A stretch of 64,000 nucleotides of DNA from Streptomyces sp. NRRL S-87 (GTDB lineage Bacteria; Actinomycetota; Actinomycetes; Streptomycetales; Streptomycetaceae), in assembly GCF_000719335.1 (NCBI RefSeq), contig NZ_JOGB01000003.1:248001-312000 (forward strand). The letters are read 5' to 3'. The notes beneath the pieces were generated by a model. It made no database searches. It was given only the letters and a program-made list of their open reading frames with translations, and was not told where the DNA came from. This document shows positions 63,342 through 64,000 of this stretch, piece after piece. Position 1 is the first letter of the stretch. Every line of letters begins with the position of its first letter. A program made the translations under genes and the position numbers.

Positions 63342-64000
63342 GTGCCCCGCGCCGGCGGCCGCGGCCAGGTGCCATTGCACATACAAAATCGACGCGACGT
63401 AGGGGCGCCATAAGTGCCCTGGTTCCAAAAACTCATGTGGTGACACCTGTCACATCAGTTGCCCCTTGTCATTCCGGCATTGGCCCCGTAAAGGGACTCC
63501 TCGGTCGAGACCGGTCATGCGGACGGGGGACTTTTGCGCCGACCTTACGGAATTGTCCATTCCACTTTCGGGTGACGTCGAAACACGCGGGGCGTGAGAG
63601 GCGCACGAAATCTTTCCGCGCGCCCCCCGAGGTCCATGCGGCCGTCGCGGCCTCCGGCGCTCCCGACGGGCCCGACACGCCCGACGCGGCGGGCGGGGCG
63701 GGCGCACCCCTGGAGCGGCCCCGAGCGGCCTCGGCGGGACCCGGGGGTGGCGTCGGGCGGATCCGGTCGGCGCGGGGCGGCGGGGGACGGCACGGGGATG
63801 GAGCGGAGGTGGCGCGGGGACGGCCGCGAGGGTGGCGGGTGGCCGGCGCGGGACGGGGACACCGGGTGGACCGGCGCGGAACGGGGCCGTCGCGGGGCCG
63901 GCGGAGGACGGGGCCGGCACCGGTCCGAGGGCCCGGCCCCGAGAAGCACCGAAGCCCGCATCCGGGGGATGCGGGCTTCGACCTGCTGCGATCCTGACGG
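63342..64000. other. Right-end region without a supported gene
   Basis: About 650 bp. It holds an inverted repeat GTGACA-CC-TGTCAC (63440-63453) that resembles an operator, a GC-rich part with many Arg/Gly/Pro shadow frames, and a hairpin GAAGCCCGCATCC (63951-63963) / GGATGCGGGCTTC (63967-63979) that is probably the terminator of a gene beyond the window. I cannot support any coding sequence. Confidence 0.5.

Overview
The window is chromosomal DNA of a Streptomyces-type actinomycete. The G+C is very high, starts are often GTG, and neighbouring genes overlap by ATGA or TAGTG. The genus-specific content includes bldC, sigF/sigN-type sigma factors, an Lsr2 paralogue, a valine dehydrogenase and mycothiol-linked proteins. 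The gene order (two sigma factors, tadA, upp, dnaX, purD, purC, lsrL, purSQL, purF, purM, vdh, bldC) matches, from memory, the origin-proximal SCO4020-SCO4091 region of S. coelicolor. Two perfect ParB/parS palindromes near the left end fit an origin-proximal position.

Left core block (1-21.5 kb): a two-component system whose kinase gene carries two parS sites; a GT2/GtrA and an ArnT-like membrane glycosyltransferase; TetR and MarR regulators around a DHA2 drug-efflux pump; a lipoprotein; two SigB-family sigma factors; tRNA-Ser(CGA); tadA and its partner; upp; a LytR_C protein; a HerA-like ATPase; a stand-alone opcA; an HhH-GPD repair protein; and a VOC-family protein.

Accessory block (21.6-36.5 kb): this starts with pseudogene debris (an ArsR regulator and an MFS transporter), then a vapBC pair and a WYL/helicase-associated protein. 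The rest is a minus-strand gene cluster for a thioamitide RiPP of the thioviridamide family. It holds a precursor peptide ending in SVMAAAATVAFHC, two aminoglycoside-phosphotransferase-like proteins (one lacking catalytic residues), a HopA1-like protein, a LanD-like cysteine decarboxylase, a methyltransferase, a YcaO/TfuA thioamidation pair, a phytanoyl-CoA-type dioxygenase, a papain-like protease and a membrane protein. The genes overlap or nearly touch, so they probably form one operon driven from a promoter upstream of the precursor gene. No regulator or transporter gene is evident in the cluster. An unusually AT-rich gene-poor stretch and tRNA-Ser(GGA) bound it on the right.

Right core block (36.5-64 kb): the SRP RNA gene and dnaX, then the purine genes purD, purC, purS-purQ-purL, purF and purM. 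These together encode six steps from PRPP to SAICAR (all except the GAR formyltransferase and AIR carboxylation steps). Interspersed are a degenerate M48-like membrane protein, a dimethylformamidase-like protein, a two-component/ABC module bracketed by two identical tRNA-Gly(GCC) genes, tRNA-Gly(UCC), lsrL, a META-domain lipoprotein and a Tat-exported sulfatase. The sulfatase is preceded by an overlooked 31-residue cysteine-containing leader peptide. The block ends with vdh and bldC, the latter preceded by a BldD-like palindrome and followed by a strong intrinsic terminator. Many housekeeping genes have a -10 hexamer only 6-8 nt before the start codon, which implies leaderless mRNAs.
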